64,000 bases of DNA from Paenibacillus sacheonensis (lineage in GTDB: Bacteria > Bacillota > Bacilli > Paenibacillales > Paenibacillaceae), in contig NZ_JAAAMU010000012.1 of assembly GCF_009909195.1 (NCBI RefSeq), positions 62,001 to 126,000 on the forward strand, in the 5' to 3' direction. Shown here piece after piece: positions 53,080-61,470 of this stretch. The notes beneath the pieces were generated by a model. That model was not told the DNA's origin and searched no databases. It saw only the letters and a program-made list of their open reading frames with translations. Position 1 is the stretch's first letter, and the number at the start of each line of letters is the position of its first letter. Made by a program: the position numbers and the translations under genes.

Positions 53080-53844
53080 ATGAACGCTTTTACTCGCCTG
53101 GCTAATTTAATTGGTCTGGCGGCCGTCATCGCCGTCAATGCGCTCGCGGAATGGCTGCCGATCGGCGGCAAGACGACGAAGGAGCTATCCGATCAGAACC
53201 CCGTCCTCGTCACGCCGGCCGGCTATGCCTTCTCCATTTGGTCGCTGATCTACCTGCTGCTCGTCGGCTTCGTTATCTATCAGCTGCTGCCAGCCGGACG
53301 GTCGCGGGCTTCGGTGAGCCGAATCGGTCCTTGGTTTATGATCAGCTGCCTGCTGAACATCGGCTGGATTCTGACCTGGCATTATGAGTACGTGACGAGC
53401 AGCGGCTTCGTGATGCTTGCCCTGTTGATCGTTCAGATCATCATCTACCTTCGGGTCAGAACCGCATCCAGCTATCCGACGGCTGGGGAACGCTGGCTGG
53501 TGCGCCTTCCGTTCAGCCTGTATCTCGGTTGGATCAGCGTCGCGACGATCGTCAATATCGCGGTCGTGCTGCACCACGAAGGCTGGAAGGGCTTCGGTCT
53601 CTCCGACGTGACGTGGACGGTGATCGTGCTGAGCTTCGCCATCGTGCTGGCGCTTGCCGTCGATTGGTCGTTCCGGGACGCCATCTATGCGCTCGTCTTC
53701 GTTTGGGCCTTCGTGGCGATCGCAGCCAAGCAGGACGGGCATTCCGAAATCGTAACGGCGGCTTATATCGGAGCTGGCGTACTGGCGGTTTCCGCATTAG
53801 CCACTTGGTTCAGCGCAATTCGGCGACAACATTCGTCAAATTGA
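53080..53844 (+). CDS. TspO/MBR-like tryptophan-rich membrane protein
   Basis: A 254-aa membrane protein with about seven hydrophobic segments. TPAGYAFSIWSLIYLLL (about 46-62) matches the first conserved stretch of tryptophan-rich sensory proteins. NIGWILTWHYEYV and YLGWISVATIVNIAV resemble other TspO motifs. It is longer than canonical five-helix TspO (about 160 aa), as in the YIPF-independent bacterial relatives annotated tryptophan-rich sensory protein. Porphyrin or stress-ligand binding is known for TspO itself and only suggested here. GAGGAG lies 10 bases before the ATG. Confidence 0.85.
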   Translation: MNAFTRLANLIGLAAVIAVNALAEWLPIGGKTTKELSDQNPVLVTPAGYAFSIWSLIYLLLVGFVIYQLLPAGRSRASVSRIGPWFMISCLLNIGWILTWHYEYVTSSGFVMLALLIVQIIIYLRVRTASSYPTAGERWLVRLPFSLYLGWISVATIVNIAVVLHHEGWKGFGLSDVTWTVIVLSFAIVLALAVDWSFRDAIYALVFVWAFVAIAAKQDGHSEIVTAAYIGAGVLAVSALATWFSAIRRQHSSN

Positions 53845-54402
53845 GGAATTGTAAAGATAGGCGAGTATCCAGTGGAAAAGGCCGCGATTTTGGCGATATA
53901 CGGTAAAATTTATAATATTCTGAATATTTACAAAATATCAATATGCCTGTACACTAAAGTCAGATCAAACAAGACGAATCCTTCTCCTTCGGGGGAACGC
54001 ATTCGACACTGGCTGATCGGCAGTCCACTTTCTTGCAGAGAGGGGATAGTCCATTGGAAAATGTAAGCGAAGCATGTTCCAATCTAATCCGTGAAAGGAG
54101 TTCACATCGGATTTAACGCAAGCGGAGCGTGCGGGGACCCGGGATGACTCGAAAGCGGCAGTGAAAATCTGAAAATGTGGATGAAGCATTTAGAATGGAG
54201 AGCGGTAAATAATTGAATAGGTGCATCTTGAACGAATAGGGATTCCGGTTGTCTTAGACAAGCGGGATCCCTATTATCGTTGTCCGGACGCGACCTGCAT
54301 GGCGCATTCCGCGTCGCTGGCCGCTGTATGCCGTGGAATCATGCTGCAATTTTGAGTAATCGGGCTTCGTTCATCCGTTATGGCGAACACGGCGTATGTC
54401 TC
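53845..54402. other. Gene-free region with promoter-like sites and stacked hairpins
   Basis: More than 550 bases without a plausible gene. It holds a promoter-like pair, two strong hairpins and a terminal nested hairpin (listed next), arranged as expected for a short untranslated RNA. Confidence 0.6.
53927..54275 (+). ncRNA. Candidate structured RNA (unconfirmed)
   Basis: TTTACA (53927-53932) and TACACT (53950-53955) are 17 bases apart. About 90 bases downstream are hairpins ATTGGAA/TTCCAAT (54053-54082) and AATCCGTGAA/TTCAC-n-CGGATT (54086-54113), whose loop exposes AGGAG without a nearby ATG. A nested hairpin AATAGGGAT/ATCCCTATT with TTGTCT/AGACAA inside (54235-54275) may end the transcript, though it has no T-tract. 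It matches no riboswitch I recognise. Strand and extent are inference. Confidence 0.35.
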
Positions 54403-54431
54403 TTGACTCGCCTTAGTAATTAGACTATTAT
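54403..54431 (+). promoter_or_regulatory. SigA-type promoter for the ArsR-DUF2087 gene
   Basis: TTGACT (54403-54408) and TATTAT (54426-54431) are separated by 17 bases. Confidence 0.75.
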
Positions 54432-54441
54432 CTAATTAGAT
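54430..54441. promoter_or_regulatory. Palindromic operator at the ArsR-DUF2087 promoter
   Basis: ATCTAATTAGAT is a perfect 12-bp palindrome touching the -10 box. A TAATTAGA-like half-site occurs about 12 bases upstream. Its position suggests autorepression by the ArsR protein. Confidence 0.6.
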
Positions 54442-54470
54442 AAACGTTAAATTACGAAAGGCGGATCCCC

Positions 54471-55082
54471 ATGATGCAGCTCGATAAAATCGTCAATTAC
54501 CACAAAGCGCTGGCCGATCCCACCCGCGTCCGGATGCTGATTCTGCTGTCGGAGGGCGAAATGACCGGGCAAACGCTGGCCGAGAAGCTGTGCCTCTCCC
54601 CCGCTACGATCACGCATCATGCCGCCAAGCTTCGCGCCGTCAGCCTCATCCACGAGCGTCGCGACAAGAATGCGATCTATTTCTCGCTGGATCGTTATTT
54701 CCTGAAGCAATACGAGAGCTCTCTCGGGGCGATTCTAGCGAAGCCCGCAAGCACCGAATTCAAGGAGATGGAACCGATGGACGAAAAGAACGAACGAATG
54801 AAGCAGTCCGTCCTGCGCAATTTTTTTACGGCAGACGGCAAATTGAAGCATATTCCCGCGCAATTGAAAAAGAAGCGAATCGTGCTGGAGGATCTAGCGG
54901 AACGGCTGGAGGAAGGGCGGAAGTACTCGGAGAAGGAGCTGAACGAATTCATCAAGCTCGTGCATCCCGACTTTGCCACGATACGGCGGGAATTCATTAT
55001 GCATGCCTATCTGTACCGGGAACAAGAAGTATACGAGCGAAATCCCCGGGAAATGTGGGAACGCTGGGAGACGCTGGCTTGA
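54471..55082 (+). CDS. ArsR-type HTH regulator with DUF2087 domain
   Basis: A 203-aa protein with an N-terminal winged helix of the ArsR family (HKALADPTRVRMLILLSEGE, LCLSPATITHHAAKLR) and a C-terminal DUF2087 domain (about 110-200: LRNFFTADGKLKHIPAQLKKKRIVLEDLAE). No cysteine cluster for metal sensing is present. DUF2087 also occurs alone in Bacillus, with unknown function. The gene has its own promoter with a palindromic operator. AAAGGCGG lies before the ATG. Confidence 0.9.
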   Translation: MMQLDKIVNYHKALADPTRVRMLILLSEGEMTGQTLAEKLCLSPATITHHAAKLRAVSLIHERRDKNAIYFSLDRYFLKQYESSLGAILAKPASTEFKEMEPMDEKNERMKQSVLRNFFTADGKLKHIPAQLKKKRIVLEDLAERLEEGRKYSEKELNEFIKLVHPDFATIRREFIMHAYLYREQEVYERNPREMWERWETLA

Positions 55083-55100
55083 CGCCCCGCCAGAACGAAT

Positions 55101-55137
55101 AAGGCTGCAGCAACCCCATGGGTTCCTGCAGCCTTAT
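55101..55137. terminator. Hairpin between convergent genes
   Basis: AAGGCTGCAG-n-AACCC pairs with GGGTT-n-CTGCAGCCTT, between the ArsR-DUF2087 and IMP dehydrogenase genes. No long T-tract on either strand. Confidence 0.65.
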
Positions 55138-55150
55138 GGTTAGGCCGGCC

Positions 55151-56653
55151 TTATTCGCCGGTAATGTTGTTTTCTTTCAAAATCACGTCATGCGCGCCGC
55201 CTTCGACGATACTTGTCGCGGATACGAGCGTGATCCGCGCGTTGCGCTGCAATTCCGGAATGGTGATGGAGCCGCAGTTGCACATCGTCGATTTGATCTT
55301 GTGAATCGTCTTGCTCATGTTCTCCTGCAGGCTGCCCGCGTACGGCACGTACGAATCGACGCCTTCTTCGAACATGAGTCCGGCTTTGCCGCCGGTATCG
55401 TACCGTTCCCAGTTGCGGGCGCGGTTGGAGCCTTCGCCCCAGAACTCTTTGACGAAATTGTTGCCGACCTTGAGCTTGCGCGTCGGGCTCTCGTCGAAGC
55501 GGGCAAAGTAACGGCCCATCATGACGAAATCCGCGCCCATCGCGAGCGCCAGCGTAATATGATAGTCGTGCACGATGCCGCCGTCGGAGCAGATCGGCAC
55601 GTAGATGCCGGTTTGCTGATAGTACTCGTCGCGCGCCGCAGCCACTTCGATCAGCGCGGAAGCCTGCCCGCGGCCGATCCCCTTCTGTTCGCGCGTGATG
55701 CAGATGGAGCCGCCGCCGATTCCGATTTTGATGAAGTCCGCGCCTGCCTCGACAAGGTACAGGAAGCCTTCCCGGTCGACTACGTTGCCGGCGCCGATTT
55801 TGACATCGTCGAAATTCGATTTCACGTATTCGATCGTGTTCTTCTGCCATTCGGAGTAACCATCCGAGGAGTCGATGACCAGCACGTCCACGCCGGCTGC
55901 CACGAGCGCAGGCACGCGCTCCGTGTAATCCTTCGTATTGATGCCCGCTCCGACGATGTAGCTTTTGTTGGCATCGAGCAGCTCCGTCGGATTTTCTTTA
56001 TGCTCGTCGTAGTCTTTGCGGAAGACCAGATATTCCAGGTTGCCTTCTTCGCTTACGACCGGCAGGCAGTTCAGCTTATGATCCCAGATGAGATCGTTCG
56101 CTTCCGACAGCGTAATGCCGGACTTGCCGAAGATCAGCTTCGAGAACGGCGTCATGAATTGACTGACGGATTTGGTCAGCGCATCGCGGCTGATCCGATA
56201 ATCGCGTCCCGTAACGATGCCGAGCAGCTTGCCCTTCGGCGAGCCGTCGCTCGTGATGGCCACGGTGGAGTGACCCGTCCGTTCCTTCAGCTCCAGGACG
56301 TCCTTCAGCGTATGTTCCGGCGTCAGGTTGGAGCGGCTGACGACGAAGCCCGCTTTGTAGCTCTTCGCCTTGCGGACCATGTCCGCTTGGCTTTCCACGG
56401 CTTGCGATCCGAAGATGAAGGAGATGCCGCCGCAGCGCGCCAGGGCGACTGCCATTCGGTCATCCGATACCGCCTGCATGACGGCGGAAGAGAACGGGAT
56501 GTTAAGCGAATACTTCGGCGTCTCGCCTTTCTTGAACTTCACGATCGGGGTCTTGAGCGATACGTTCGACGGGTTGCAGTCTTTGGTCGTCAGATTCGGC
56601 ACCAGCAAAAACTCGCTGAAGGTGCGGGACGGTTCCATGTAATAATGAGCCAA
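55151..56653 (-). CDS. guaB: IMP dehydrogenase, divergent type with CBS domains
   Basis: A 500-aa enzyme converting IMP to XMP for guanine nucleotide synthesis. The TIM barrel is interrupted by two CBS domains (about 100-220). The catalytic cysteine lies in [20 protein letters not shown], which departs from the usual bacterial SICTTR motif. The flap EFWGEGS and the dyad in [11 protein letters not shown] differ as well. This suggests a separate IMPDH branch; a standard guaB may exist elsewhere on the chromosome. The start is a TTG at 56653, nine bases after AGGAGG. Confidence 0.88.
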   Translation of the reverse strand: MAHYYMEPSRTFSEFLLVPNLTTKDCNPSNVSLKTPIVKFKKGETPKYSLNIPFSSAVMQAVSDDRMAVALARCGGISFIFGSQAVESQADMVRKAKSYKAGFVVSRSNLTPEHTLKDVLELKERTGHSTVAITSDGSPKGKLLGIVTGRDYRISRDALTKSVSQFMTPFSKLIFGKSGITLSEANDLIWDHKLNCLPVVSEEGNLEYLVFRKDYDEHKENPTELLDANKSYIVGAGINTKDYTERVPALVAAGVDVLVIDSSDGYSEWQKNTIEYVKSNFDDVKIGAGNVVDREGFLYLVEAGADFIKIGIGGGSICITREQKGIGRGQASALIEVAAARDEYYQQTGIYVPICSDGGIVHDYHITLALAMGADFVMMGRYFARFDESPTRKLKVGNNFVKEFWGEGSNRARNWERYDTGGKAGLMFEEGVDSYVPYAGSLQENMSKTIHKIKSTMCNCGSITIPELQRNARITLVSATSIVEGGAHDVILKENNITGE

Positions 56654-56745
56654 AAAATGTCGCCTCCTGCTAGAATGGATTCCGGATAAATTTTTACAAG
56701 CATATCACAGAGCCCTGAAACAAGCAATGGAAGCTCTTATTTTGG

Positions 56746-58185
56746 CTAGCTGCCCGCAGCAGCGCCTGATTTCGCCGCTTGCAGCAGTTCCATCGCTTTG
56801 CCCAGCTGCGGATCTTCGGCCTGATATTTGACCATCAGCTTCGCCATGATGCGGTTGGCGGTCCGGTCGTTCATGTCGCCGGTAACCGGCAGCGATTCCT
56901 TCTGCTGGAAGGCGCGAACCGCCGCGGCCGTCGGCTCGTCGTAGATGCCCGATCCTTCGCCGGTATCGTAACCGATCGTTTGAAGCATCTTCTGCACCGT
57001 GACGACCTGATCGCCGTAATCCCCGTTCGTCAGCTTAAGGCCGACATTCAGTCTCGGCAGCAGCGCGTAATCCGGCGCGGCGACGGCGACGTTCGGCTCG
57101 ATGCCCTTCTTATGAATCCACTGGCCGTCCGGCGTCCGCCACTGCGCTTCCGTCAGCTTCAGCACGGATCCGTCCTTCAATTGATTGAAGTTCTGCACGA
57201 TGCCCTTGCCGAACGTCTTCTCGCCGACCACCTGCGCGCCCGCCGTATCCTTCAGCGCCGCGGTCAGTACCTCGGCAGAGCTTGCCGTATGCGCATCCAC
57301 GAGAATCGCGATCGGCAGCTTCCACGGTTCCTTTTGGCTGGATTTATGCGTCAGTACCCGCTTCTCGTCCTTGTATACGACCTGTACGATCGTCTTGCCC
57401 TTCGGCACGAAACGGTTCGCGATCTCGATCGTCGGGTTAAGCAGCCCGCCGGGATTGCCGCGCAGGTCCAGCAGCAGCGCCTTCATGCCCTGCTTTTGCA
57501 GCTTCTCGATCGCAGCCGTGAACTCCTGCGACGTCTTCTCGGCGAACCGGCTGATCGTAATTTCGCCGATGCCGCCCGACTTCATCGCGGAAGAGACCGT
57601 CAGCACCGGCACGTCCCCGCGTACGACGGGAATCGTCAGCAGCCCGCTTCCTCCCTGCCGCTCGATCTGCAGCGACACCTTGGAGCCGGACTTGCCCTGA
57701 AGCTTCGTCTTCAGCTCGTCGAAGGTCAGGCCCTTCACGCTTTTGCCGTCAATGCTCGCGATCCGGTCTTCCTTCATCAGCTTCGCCTTCTCGGCAGGCG
57801 CCCCTTTAATGATGCTGTCGATGATGAAGCTGCCGTCCTCTTGCCGGATCTCCACGCCGATGCCTACGAAATGGTCCTGGTAGGACTGCATGTAGGCTTC
57901 GCCTTTGTCCTCCGACAAATAGACCGAATACGGATCCTGGAGCGATCCCACCATGCCTTCGGCCGCGCCGTCGACGAGCGCCTTGGAGGCCGCGCCGTTC
58001 AAATAATCCGCCATGATTTCATTGTACGCGTACGATAAATTGCCGAATGCCTTGTCCTTCATGATGGGATATTGGAGCTGCATGCTCAGCCTGCCGCCCG
58101 CGAAGCCTGCCGCAACGAGCACGACGACCAGGACGATGAGCGTAATCTGCCGCTGCTTTGCGGCTTTTTCACCAAAACGATTCAT
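56746..58185 (-). CDS. ctpA: C-terminal processing peptidase, S41 family
   Basis: A 479-aa membrane-anchored serine protease. An N-terminal helix (about 12-30) anchors it outside the cell. A PDZ domain (about 105-180) precedes the S41 core with LLDLRGNPGGLL. The catalytic serine is in DAHTASSAEVLTAAL (S302 or S303) and the lysine in GEKTFGKG (K327). A peptidoglycan-binding repeat (about 390-450: GDYGDQVVTVQKML) closes the protein. Bacillus CtpA/CtpB homologues trim secreted or sporulation-signalling proteins. Confidence 0.93.
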   Translation of the reverse strand: MNRFGEKAAKQRQITLIVLVVVLVAAGFAGGRLSMQLQYPIMKDKAFGNLSYAYNEIMADYLNGAASKALVDGAAEGMVGSLQDPYSVYLSEDKGEAYMQSYQDHFVGIGVEIRQEDGSFIIDSIIKGAPAEKAKLMKEDRIASIDGKSVKGLTFDELKTKLQGKSGSKVSLQIERQGGSGLLTIPVVRGDVPVLTVSSAMKSGGIGEITISRFAEKTSQEFTAAIEKLQKQGMKALLLDLRGNPGGLLNPTIEIANRFVPKGKTIVQVVYKDEKRVLTHKSSQKEPWKLPIAILVDAHTASSAEVLTAALKDTAGAQVVGEKTFGKGIVQNFNQLKDGSVLKLTEAQWRTPDGQWIHKKGIEPNVAVAAPDYALLPRLNVGLKLTNGDYGDQVVTVQKMLQTIGYDTGEGSGIYDEPTAAAVRAFQQKESLPVTGDMNDRTANRIMAKLMVKYQAEDPQLGKAMELLQAAKSGAAAGS

Positions 58186-58220
58186 TTAAGGCACCTCTTC
58201 CACATTGAACCTGTTTCCTC

Positions 58221-58249
58221 ACTCTATCGCATTCGGGGAGCCGTCGCAA
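58221..58249 (-). promoter_or_regulatory. Possible promoter for ctpA
   Basis: TTGCGA (58244-58249) and TAGAGT (58221-58226) are 17 bases apart on the minus strand. Confidence 0.35.
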
Positions 58250-58263
58250 GTTGAACAGGGGAG

Positions 58264-58286
58264 CATGCAAAAGACCCCCTCGGGGT
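58264..58286 (-). terminator. Short terminator after the aldo/keto reductase gene
   Basis: ACCCCGAGGGGGT followed on the minus strand by CTTTTGC. Short stem; weak. Confidence 0.5.
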
Positions 58287-58307
58287 ACAGGGCGGCAGCC
58301 GTCTTGG

Positions 58308-58381
58308 CTGTTTGCCGTGTCCTTGAGGGGGCGCGGATTTCTTGCTGTTTGCCGTGTCCTTGAGGGGGCGCGGATTTCTTG
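58308..58381. repeat. 37-bp perfect tandem duplication
   Basis: A 37-base word beginning CTGTTTGCCGTGTCC occurs at 58308-58344 and again at 58345-58381 without change, followed by a short partial copy. It is intergenic between ctpA and the aldo/keto reductase gene; otherwise this 316-base gap holds only the promoter and terminator listed. Confidence 0.85.
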
Positions 58382-58501
58382 CTGCTTGACGCAGCTCGGC
58401 GAGGCTCCGGATCGATAATCCGGCTGCCTAATGCGTGATGCGTAACCAGGGCGCATGCCGGGGAGGCGAGCTTCTTAGTTTACGCGGCTGCCTCAACCTT
58501 C

Positions 58502-59440
58502 CTAAGCCGGCTCATTCTCCGACGATAAATTCAGCCAGGCACGCTCATCCGCGGTCAAGCTGACCGGAAGCGCATGCACGCTGTCCTGAAGCTCCGAAGG
58601 TTTCTGCGGTCCGATGATCGCGGCGACCGGGAACGGCTGATTCAGCACGTACGCGAGCGCGATCTGATTGGCGGTCACGGCGTATCGGTCCGCGAGAACG
58701 GCTGCCCGGCGTTTGCGCTCCCAGTTCCCCTCGCTGTAATTGACGCGGACCATCTCCGCATCGTCGCGATTGTCCTGCGAGTAGCGGTCCGTGAAGAAGC
58801 CGCCGGACTGCGATGACCAAGACAAGATCGGCAGCTGGGATTCCTCGTGCCAAGCTTCGTCCTCTGCCGTCGTCGTGACGCACCCCGCCCATCGCGGCTC
58901 GTTCGGCCGGGCAAGACCCAGATTCGGGCTGCTGCAGCTGAAGCCGGTCAAGCCGTTCTTCGCCGCGTAAACGTTGGCTTCGCGAATGCGCGCAACGCTC
59001 CAGTTGGAAGCGCCGATCGCCCGGCAGCGTCCGGAAGCGAGCTGATCGTTCAGCCCTTCCAGGATATAGCCCACATGCACGTTGGGTTCGTCGCGATGGA
59101 GCAAGTACACGTCCATGTAATCGGTAGCCAGCCGTTCAAGCGATTCCACCAGGTCGCTTTGGATGCACGTTTTCGTCATGCGCGGCTCTCCATACGGATG
59201 CGCGCCTTTGCCGATGACGACGATGTCGCCGCGATTGCCGCGCGTCTCCATCCATTTGCCGATCGCCTGCGCCGAACTCGCGCCATACACGTGTCCGGTA
59301 TCGATGGCGTTGCCGCCTGCAGCCGCATAAGCATCCAGCAGCTCGTTGGAGTAAGCCATATCCTCCACTCTCAGCATCATGGAACCTTGAATCAACTGCG
59401 TGATCCCCTGCGGGACGCCCGCAACCTCTATTCGTTTCAT
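58502..59440 (-). CDS. Aldo/keto reductase
   Basis: A 312-aa NADP-dependent reductase. AIDTGHVYGASSAQA carries the catalytic Asp and Tyr, VVIGKGAHPY the lysine, and DVYLLHRDEPNVHV the histidine; AIIGPQKPSELQDS is the cofactor-binding end. The frame is open to 59539, but AAGGAG lies 10 bases before the ATG at 59440 (MKRIEVAG). Substrate unknown; sugar or myo-inositol-type oxidoreduction is common near AraC regulators. It diverges from such a gene at 59671. Confidence 0.92.
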   Translation of the reverse strand: MKRIEVAGVPQGITQLIQGSMMLRVEDMAYSNELLDAYAAAGGNAIDTGHVYGASSAQAIGKWMETRGNRGDIVVIGKGAHPYGEPRMTKTCIQSDLVESLERLATDYMDVYLLHRDEPNVHVGYILEGLNDQLASGRCRAIGASNWSVARIREANVYAAKNGLTGFSCSSPNLGLARPNEPRWAGCVTTTAEDEAWHEESQLPILSWSSQSGGFFTDRYSQDNRDDAEMVRVNYSEGNWERKRRAAVLADRYAVTANQIALAYVLNQPFPVAAIIGPQKPSELQDSVHALPVSLTADERAWLNLSSENEPA

Positions 59441-59670
59441 GCCAATCGCGCTCCTTCTGATCGAATAATTCGATATTGATGCTGCCTTACCATGCTCGTG
59501 ATTCTCTATATGTCGGCGCTTGCAAATCCCGCATGCCAACTTGCAGGTTCAACAGGACGAGCCGCCTTCGTTCTCCTCTAGTGTAATAAAGGATTCCGCC
59601 GCGCGACATCGAAATATATTGATGCCTTAGAACGATATTGACAATTAACTACTCAACAGGAGCCAGTGCC

Positions 59671-60534
59671 ATGTTCCGAAACCACCTCACCCTCCCGCTC
59701 CAAAGCCGCGGGCGCTTCTACTGCTTTCCCGAATCGGCGGGCCATTACCTCCCCGACCGCGGGCATGAATCCTATCGGGAAGCAGGCTCCATGCAGGAAT
59801 TCAACCTGCATCTCGTCGTAGACGGCAGCGGATATCTCGAAATCGAAGGCCAGCGCAAGGAACTGACGGCCGGCGACTGCTTTCTCTATTTTCCGGGAGA
59901 CAGACAAGCTTACTTCGCCCATCCCGAGCATCCTTGGGAATTCAAATGGATCCATTTCTACGGCAGCGCCGCCTTGGCGGATTTGGCGGAACGCGGCTTT
60001 CATCGCTCCGTGCCGTGGCGCCTCCGCCATTCTTCCGAGCTGGAAAGCCGGATCGACGAGCTGCTGGCCGAGATCGAACGCCATAAAATGCTGCATCCCA
60101 GCCGCATCGCCATGCTGATGTACGGCGTGCTAGCCGAATTCATCGAACAAGCCGAGCCGATGGACGGCGCCGGCACCGGAACCTCATCCGCGGTGGAACG
60201 CATGATGGCGCTGCTGCCCGAGCTTCAAGCCTCGGCTGCCGAACCGTTCGATTTGGACGCGTGGGCCGCCCGCGCCGCGACGAACCGCTATACGTTCTGC
60301 CGCTGGTTCCGCCGGGCCGTCGGACAGACGCCGCTCGCCTTCCTGACCATGTGCCGCATCCAGCGGGCGAAGGCGCTGCTCGTGGAACGCCCCGAGCTGA
60401 GCATCGGCGATATCGCCAGGCTGTCCGGCTACGACACGCCAAGCTACTTTAACAAAAGGTTTCAAGAAAGCGAAAACATGACGCCGACCGCCTATCGGCA
60501 GCAGTTCGCCGGCATGCATGCCGTGCGAACATAA
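59671..60534 (+). CDS. AraC-family transcriptional regulator
   Basis: A 287-aa regulator: cupin-like sensor domain (about 30-140, with GDCFLYFPGDRQAYF) and two C-terminal helix-turn-helix motifs (WAARAATNRYTFCRWFRRAVG; IARLSGYDTPSYFNKRFQE). The open frame begins at 59638, but the ATG at 59671 (MFRNHLT) follows AGGAG at a normal distance. It diverges from the aldo/keto reductase gene, its most likely target, and is otherwise alone. Confidence 0.9.
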   Translation: MFRNHLTLPLQSRGRFYCFPESAGHYLPDRGHESYREAGSMQEFNLHLVVDGSGYLEIEGQRKELTAGDCFLYFPGDRQAYFAHPEHPWEFKWIHFYGSAALADLAERGFHRSVPWRLRHSSELESRIDELLAEIERHKMLHPSRIAMLMYGVLAEFIEQAEPMDGAGTGTSSAVERMMALLPELQASAAEPFDLDAWAARAATNRYTFCRWFRRAVGQTPLAFLTMCRIQRAKALLVERPELSIGDIARLSGYDTPSYFNKRFQESENMTPTAYRQQFAGMHAVRT

Positions 60535-60609
60535 CGCTTGTTCCCTCCTGCTTTTTCCGCTACAATCAATGAAAATGCGTTTGCCCATAGAGAGAAGGAG
60601 CGGGAGAGA

Positions 60610-61413
60610 ATGACCTACAAATTAATTGCCATCGATATCGACGACACCTTGCTGACCGACGATATCGTCGTGACGCCAGGAACGAAGGCGGCGCTGGCCG
60701 CGGCGATCGAACGCGGCGTATTCGTAACGCTCGCGACGGGACGCATGTTTCCGTCGGCCAAGAAAATCGCCAAGCAAATCGAGCTGAACGTGCCGATCAT
60801 CACCTATCAGGGCTCGCTCGTCAAGACGCTGCTAGACGAGCAAGTGCTCTACGAACGGTACGTGCCGGAGGATGCGGCCAGGGAGCTGCTCGCCTTCTGC
60901 CAAGCGAACGATCTTCATCTGCAGCTGTATATCGACGATGTACTCTATGTCCGCGAAGACAATGAGAAAGCGCGCAACTATTCCGCTCTCTCGAACATTC
61001 CGTTCGCCGTGGAGCCCGACTTCGAGACGCTGATCGCGAAGCCGTCAACGAAGATGCTCATGATCGACGATCCTGCCCGCCTCGACGAGATGGCGGAGAA
61101 GCTTGCTCCGCTTATCGGCGACCGCGTGCACATTACCAAGTCGAAGGCGCATTACTTGGAAGTGACGCACAAGGAAGGAACGAAAGGCCACGCGATCGCC
61201 TTCATGGCGGAACATATCGGCTGCACGCTGGACGAAGTCATCGCCATCGGGGATTCCTGGAACGACCACGAGATGATCGAGGCCGCCGGACTCGGGGTCG
61301 CGATGGGCAATGCCCTGCCGAAGCTGAAGGAAATCGCGCAATTCGTGACGAAATCGAACAATGAAGAAGGCGTCAAGCACGTCATCGACAAATTCATTCT
61401 ACAAACGGTCTAA
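60610..61413 (+). CDS. Cof-type HAD-superfamily phosphatase
   Basis: A 267-aa class IIB HAD phosphatase. IAIDIDDTLL has the nucleophile Asp, TLATGRMFPSAKKI follows, KGHAIAFMAEHIG has the lysine, and GDSWNDHEMIEAAGLGVAMGNA closes the active site. Cof/YkrA-type enzymes hydrolyse sugar phosphates, FMN or pyridoxal phosphate with broad specificity. The start is the ATG at 60610, after GAAGGAG, not the upstream frame opening. A terminator follows. Confidence 0.94.
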   Translation: MTYKLIAIDIDDTLLTDDIVVTPGTKAALAAAIERGVFVTLATGRMFPSAKKIAKQIELNVPIITYQGSLVKTLLDEQVLYERYVPEDAARELLAFCQANDLHLQLYIDDVLYVREDNEKARNYSALSNIPFAVEPDFETLIAKPSTKMLMIDDPARLDEMAEKLAPLIGDRVHITKSKAHYLEVTHKEGTKGHAIAFMAEHIGCTLDEVIAIGDSWNDHEMIEAAGLGVAMGNALPKLKEIAQFVTKSNNEEGVKHVIDKFILQTV

Positions 61414-61422
61414 AACAGTTAG

Positions 61423-61470
61423 AGCTGCAGCTCCGGTCCTACAAGGACGGGATGCTGCAGCTCTTTTTGT
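61423..61470 (+). terminator. Terminator after the HAD gene
   Basis: AGAGCTGCAGC-n-GTCCT pairs with AGGAC-n-GCTGCAGCTCT and is followed by TTTTTG. Confidence 0.85.

Noticed and set aside
55118-56689. 523-aa plus-strand open frame opposite guaB
   Set aside because: Antisense shadow of IMP dehydrogenase.
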